This document shows positions 5,226 through 7,410 of a DNA stretch of 7,410 bases, one piece after another. Source of the DNA: Bacillota bacterium. GTDB lineage: Bacteria > Bacillota > Clostridia > Oscillospirales > Ruminococcaceae. A program made the translations under genes and the position numbers. The notes below the pieces were generated by a model. It made no database searches and had not been told where the DNA came from. It saw only the letters and a list, made by a program, of their open reading frames with translations. Positions within the stretch are counted from its first letter, which is position 1. The number at the start of each line of letters is the position of its first letter. The DNA lies in NCBI GenBank assembly GCA_023458875.1, contig JAEWXO010000089.1, forward strand, positions 1 to 7,410, given 5' to 3'.

Positions 5226-7410
5226 TTACCTCAAATCAATTCTTTTTATTTTTCCGCTTATTGTTTTAGGAAGTTCCTCACGGAACTCGACTATTCTTGG
5301 GTATTTGTAAGGTGCGGTGTTTTTCTTTACATATGCCTGAATTTCTTTTTTCAGTACGTCTGTGCCTTCTTTTCCTTTTACAAGGACAATAGTTGCTTTG
5401 ACTACCTGACCCCTTATAGGATCGGGTGCGGCTGTTACAGCACATTCGAGAACATAAGGAAGCTCCATGATAACGCTCTCAATCTCAAAAGGTCCTATCC
5501 TGTATCCTGATGATTTGATTACATCATCAATACGTCCGACATACCATAGATAGCCGTCTTCATCCTTCCATGCAGTATCACATGTATGATAATATCCGTC
5601 GTGCCATACTTCTTTTGTCTGTTCTTCATTGTTATAATAACCCTTGAACAATCCGCATGGGATTCCCTCATCGGTTTTTATTGCAATTTCCCCTGTTTCA
5701 CCGTCTTTTGCAACTGAGCCGTCAGGATTAAGAATTTCAATTTTATAAAGAGGACTTGGTTTTCCCATAGAGCCTATCTTTGACTTTGAACCTACAAGAT
5801 TGCATATGGCAAGTGTGGTTTCAGTCTGCCCGAATCCTTCCATCAGCTCAAGACCCGTTGATTTGTAAAATTGTTGGTAAACCTCAGGATTGAGAGCTTC
5901 TCCGGCTACAGTTGCATGCTCGATACAGGAAAGGTCATATTTTGATAAATCTTCTTTTATAAAAAATCTGTACATTGTCGGAGGTGCACAGAATGTCGTT
6001 ATGTTATACTTTGCAAACATAGGAAGGATATCGTCGGCTTCAAATTTGTCAAAGTCATATGTGAATATTGCCGCTTCACAAAGCCACTGACCATAGAGCT
6101 TTCCCCACAGTGCTTTGCCCCATCCTGTATCAGAGATAGTGAAGTGAAGTCCCTGAGGATTGACATTGTGCCAGTACTTTGCTGTAATGTAATGTCCGAG
6201 AGGATATTTATGAGAATGCAGTGCTATCTTAGGATAGCCCGTAGTACCCGATGTAAAAAACATCAGCATGTCATCATTTCCGCATGCAGAATCAGGTGTG
6301 CGGTCAAATCTGTCACTGAATGCTTCAACCTCAGCGTTGAAATCATGCCATCCCTCTCGTCTGCTTCCTACTATAATTTTTGTTTCAAGGTCAGGATAAT
6401 CTTCAGAACCAAGCTCAACCTGATGCGCAATATCTCCGTCTCCTGTACAGACAATAGCCTTTACTCCTGCTGCTTTGAACCTATATTCAAAGTCATGCTT
6501 TACAAGAAGATTTGTAGCCGGGATTACAATTGCGCCTATTTTATGGAGAGCAAGAATAGAGAACCAGAACTGATAATGACGCTTTAATACAAGCATGACC
6601 TTATCGCCTTTTTTTATTCCCAGTGACATAAAGTAATTAGCTGTTTTTGACGAGTACCTGCTGATATCACGGAATGACAATCTTCTTTCGGTTTTATCTT
6701 TGGAAATATGCAGCATTGCTGTTTTATCAGGACATTTTTCCGCAAGTTTATCTACTATATCAAAAGCAAAATTAAAGTTATCGTCATCAATAAATCCGAT
6801 ATCTTTAAGTAAGCCGTTTTCATCAACAGTCGTTTTAATGAACTTGTCTGCAATGTTTTTCTGTGATTTATGTTTTGCATGTTTTATATCAGAATATTGC
6901 ATACCAAAGGAAGCTTCATCATTTTCATGTTTCAGTACGATTGCATAAAGTTCACAGTCAATTCCGTTAAGTGCTTTCATAGCATGCGGGGAGGAACTGT
7001 TATAATATATTGTATCTCCTTCATTAAGGATTTCGATATTGTCGTTAATCTGGATTTTCAAAGTTCCCTTAATTACTATGTCAATTTCCTGACCTTTATG
7101 AGTGCTGAATGTCATTTCTTCATCGTTCGTATAAGGAATCTTTACCCAAAAGGGCTCGGCAAGTCTGTGTTTGAATGATGGTGCAAGGTTGTTGTAAATA
7201 AAACCCTTTCTTCTTGCAATAGGAAGGCCTTCACCCTTTCTTGTTATAGTAAACGAAGATAGACTAGGGCTTTCACCTTCAAGAATATCCTTCAGATCAA
7301 CATTGAAGATTTGTGAACATTTGTATATAAACGTAAATCCGAAATCATTTTCTCCTTTTTCAAGCTCTGTATATTGTTCAACGGATATACCTGTTTTCTG
7401 AGCCATCTGC
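5226..7410 (-). CDS. HTH-cupin-acyl-CoA synthetase fusion (5' end outside the window)
   Basis: At least 726 residues are visible, numbered from the Met at 7404-7406. That Met is probably internal, because the frame stays open to the edge and the first residues (MAQKTGISVEQYTELEKG) begin mid-way through an XRE-type helix-turn-helix. A cupin follows (about 85-160; probable metal-site residues H103, E107 and H141). Then comes a complete AMP-forming ANL synthetase (about 205-726): phosphate loop TSGTTGYPK (385-393), GFGQTET (524-530), D610, GRIDDVIKSSGYR (624-636) and catalytic Lys719 in PKTISGKI (713-720). Segments SDTGWGKALWG and APPTMYRFF resemble acetyl/medium-chain acyl-CoA synthetases (ACSM-like), which activate a carboxylate through an acyl-AMP to acyl-CoA; the substrate cannot be read from sequence. 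XRE-cupin proteins are usually transcription factors, so this one may bind DNA as well as catalyse. It is the first visible gene of the operon, 3 bp before hydE. Confidence 0.9.
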   Translation of the reverse strand, partial: QMAQKTGISVEQYTELEKGENDFGFTFIYKCSQIFNVDLKDILEGESPSLSSFTITRKGEGLPIARRKGFIYNNLAPSFKHRLAEPFWVKIPYTNDEEMTFSTHKGQEIDIVIKGTLKIQINDNIEILNEGDTIYYNSSSPHAMKALNGIDCELYAIVLKHENDEASFGMQYSDIKHAKHKSQKNIADKFIKTTVDENGLLKDIGFIDDDNFNFAFDIVDKLAEKCPDKTAMLHISKDKTERRLSFRDISRYSSKTANYFMSLGIKKGDKVMLVLKRHYQFWFSILALHKIGAIVIPATNLLVKHDFEYRFKAAGVKAIVCTGDGDIAHQVELGSEDYPDLETKIIVGSRREGWHDFNAEVEAFSDRFDRTPDSACGNDDMLMFFTSGTTGYPKIALHSHKYPLGHYITAKYWHNVNPQGLHFTISDTGWGKALWGKLYGQWLCEAAIFTYDFDKFEADDILPMFAKYNITTFCAPPTMYRFFIKEDLSKYDLSCIEHATVAGEALNPEVYQQFYKSTGLELMEGFGQTETTLAICNLVGSKSKIGSMGKPSPLYKIEILNPDGSVAKDGETGEIAIKTDEGIPCGLFKGYYNNEEQTKEVWHDGYYHTCDTAWKDEDGYLWYVGRIDDVIKSSGYRIGPFEIESVIMELPYVLECAVTAAPDPIRGQVVKATIVLVKGKEGTDVLKKEIQAYVKKNTAPYKYPRIVEFREELPKTISGKIKRIDLR
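5229..5232 (-). promoter_or_regulatory. hydE ribosome binding site inside the end of the upstream gene
   Basis: GAGG on the minus strand includes the last sense codon (AGG) of the synthetase fusion, immediately before its TAA. The hydE ATG follows after 6 nt. The arrangement suggests that hydE translation is coupled to that of the gene before it. Confidence 0.65.

Noticed and set aside
6144..6587. Plus-strand 147-codon frame opposite the synthetase
   Set aside because: It lies wholly within the strongly supported synthetase gene, encodes a cysteine- and arginine-rich sequence without family resemblance, and is an antisense shadow.
6870..7178. Plus-strand 102-codon frame opposite the HTH-cupin part of the fusion
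   Set aside because: Antisense to conserved cupin sequence, with no recognisable domain; treated as a shadow.

Overview
The window is AT-rich, compactly coded DNA, most likely from an anaerobic Clostridia-type Firmicute (Oscillospiraceae/Ruminococcus-like). This placement is inferred from strong GGAGG-type ribosome binding sites, short intergenic gaps, an [FeFe]-hydrogenase maturase (HydE), and an HTH-cupin-acyl-CoA-synthetase fusion of a kind associated with such gut anaerobes. No rRNA, tRNA, CRISPR array, transposase or phage gene is visible.

Layout. Positions 1-316 carry no gene. They hold two copies of a 25-bp palindromic repeat facing each other (33-57 and 74-98) and a short GC-richer patch of unknown nature (about 190-250). 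Positions 317-1009 (+) encode an AlkD-type DNA alkylation repair protein. A perfect 14-bp hairpin at 1013-1047 sits between the two convergent transcription units and can terminate both. From 1053 to the right edge everything lies on the minus strand in one tight array. In transcription order it is: an HTH-cupin-AMP-binding acyl-CoA synthetase fusion (5' end outside the window), hydE, an unrecognised 124-aa protein, a MurL-type epimerase, and a MurD-family ligase. The gaps are 3, 20, 17 and 11 bp, so this is very probably one operon, with its promoter beyond position 7410.

Most notable is the murL-murD pair. MurD normally adds D-glutamate (made by MurI racemase) to UDP-MurNAc-L-Ala. In the alternative route described in Xanthomonas, a MurD variant (MurD2) adds L-glutamate, and MurL then epimerises that residue on the nucleotide precursor using ATP. 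The ligase here keeps the Mur ATP-binding machinery but differs from E. coli MurD at several glutamate-pocket and active-site positions (aligned by eye). It is translated directly after a protein with a PP-loop-like GGGKDS motif and a WCGxCxKC cysteine cluster, as expected for MurL. I therefore read the 3' half of the operon as an alternative D-Glu route for peptidoglycan.

The 5' half joins a self-sensing or regulatory acyl-CoA synthetase fusion to a HydE that has both Fe-S cluster motifs but no HydF or HydG in view. I see no established biochemical link between the two halves; co-transcription may reflect shared regulation or simple compaction.
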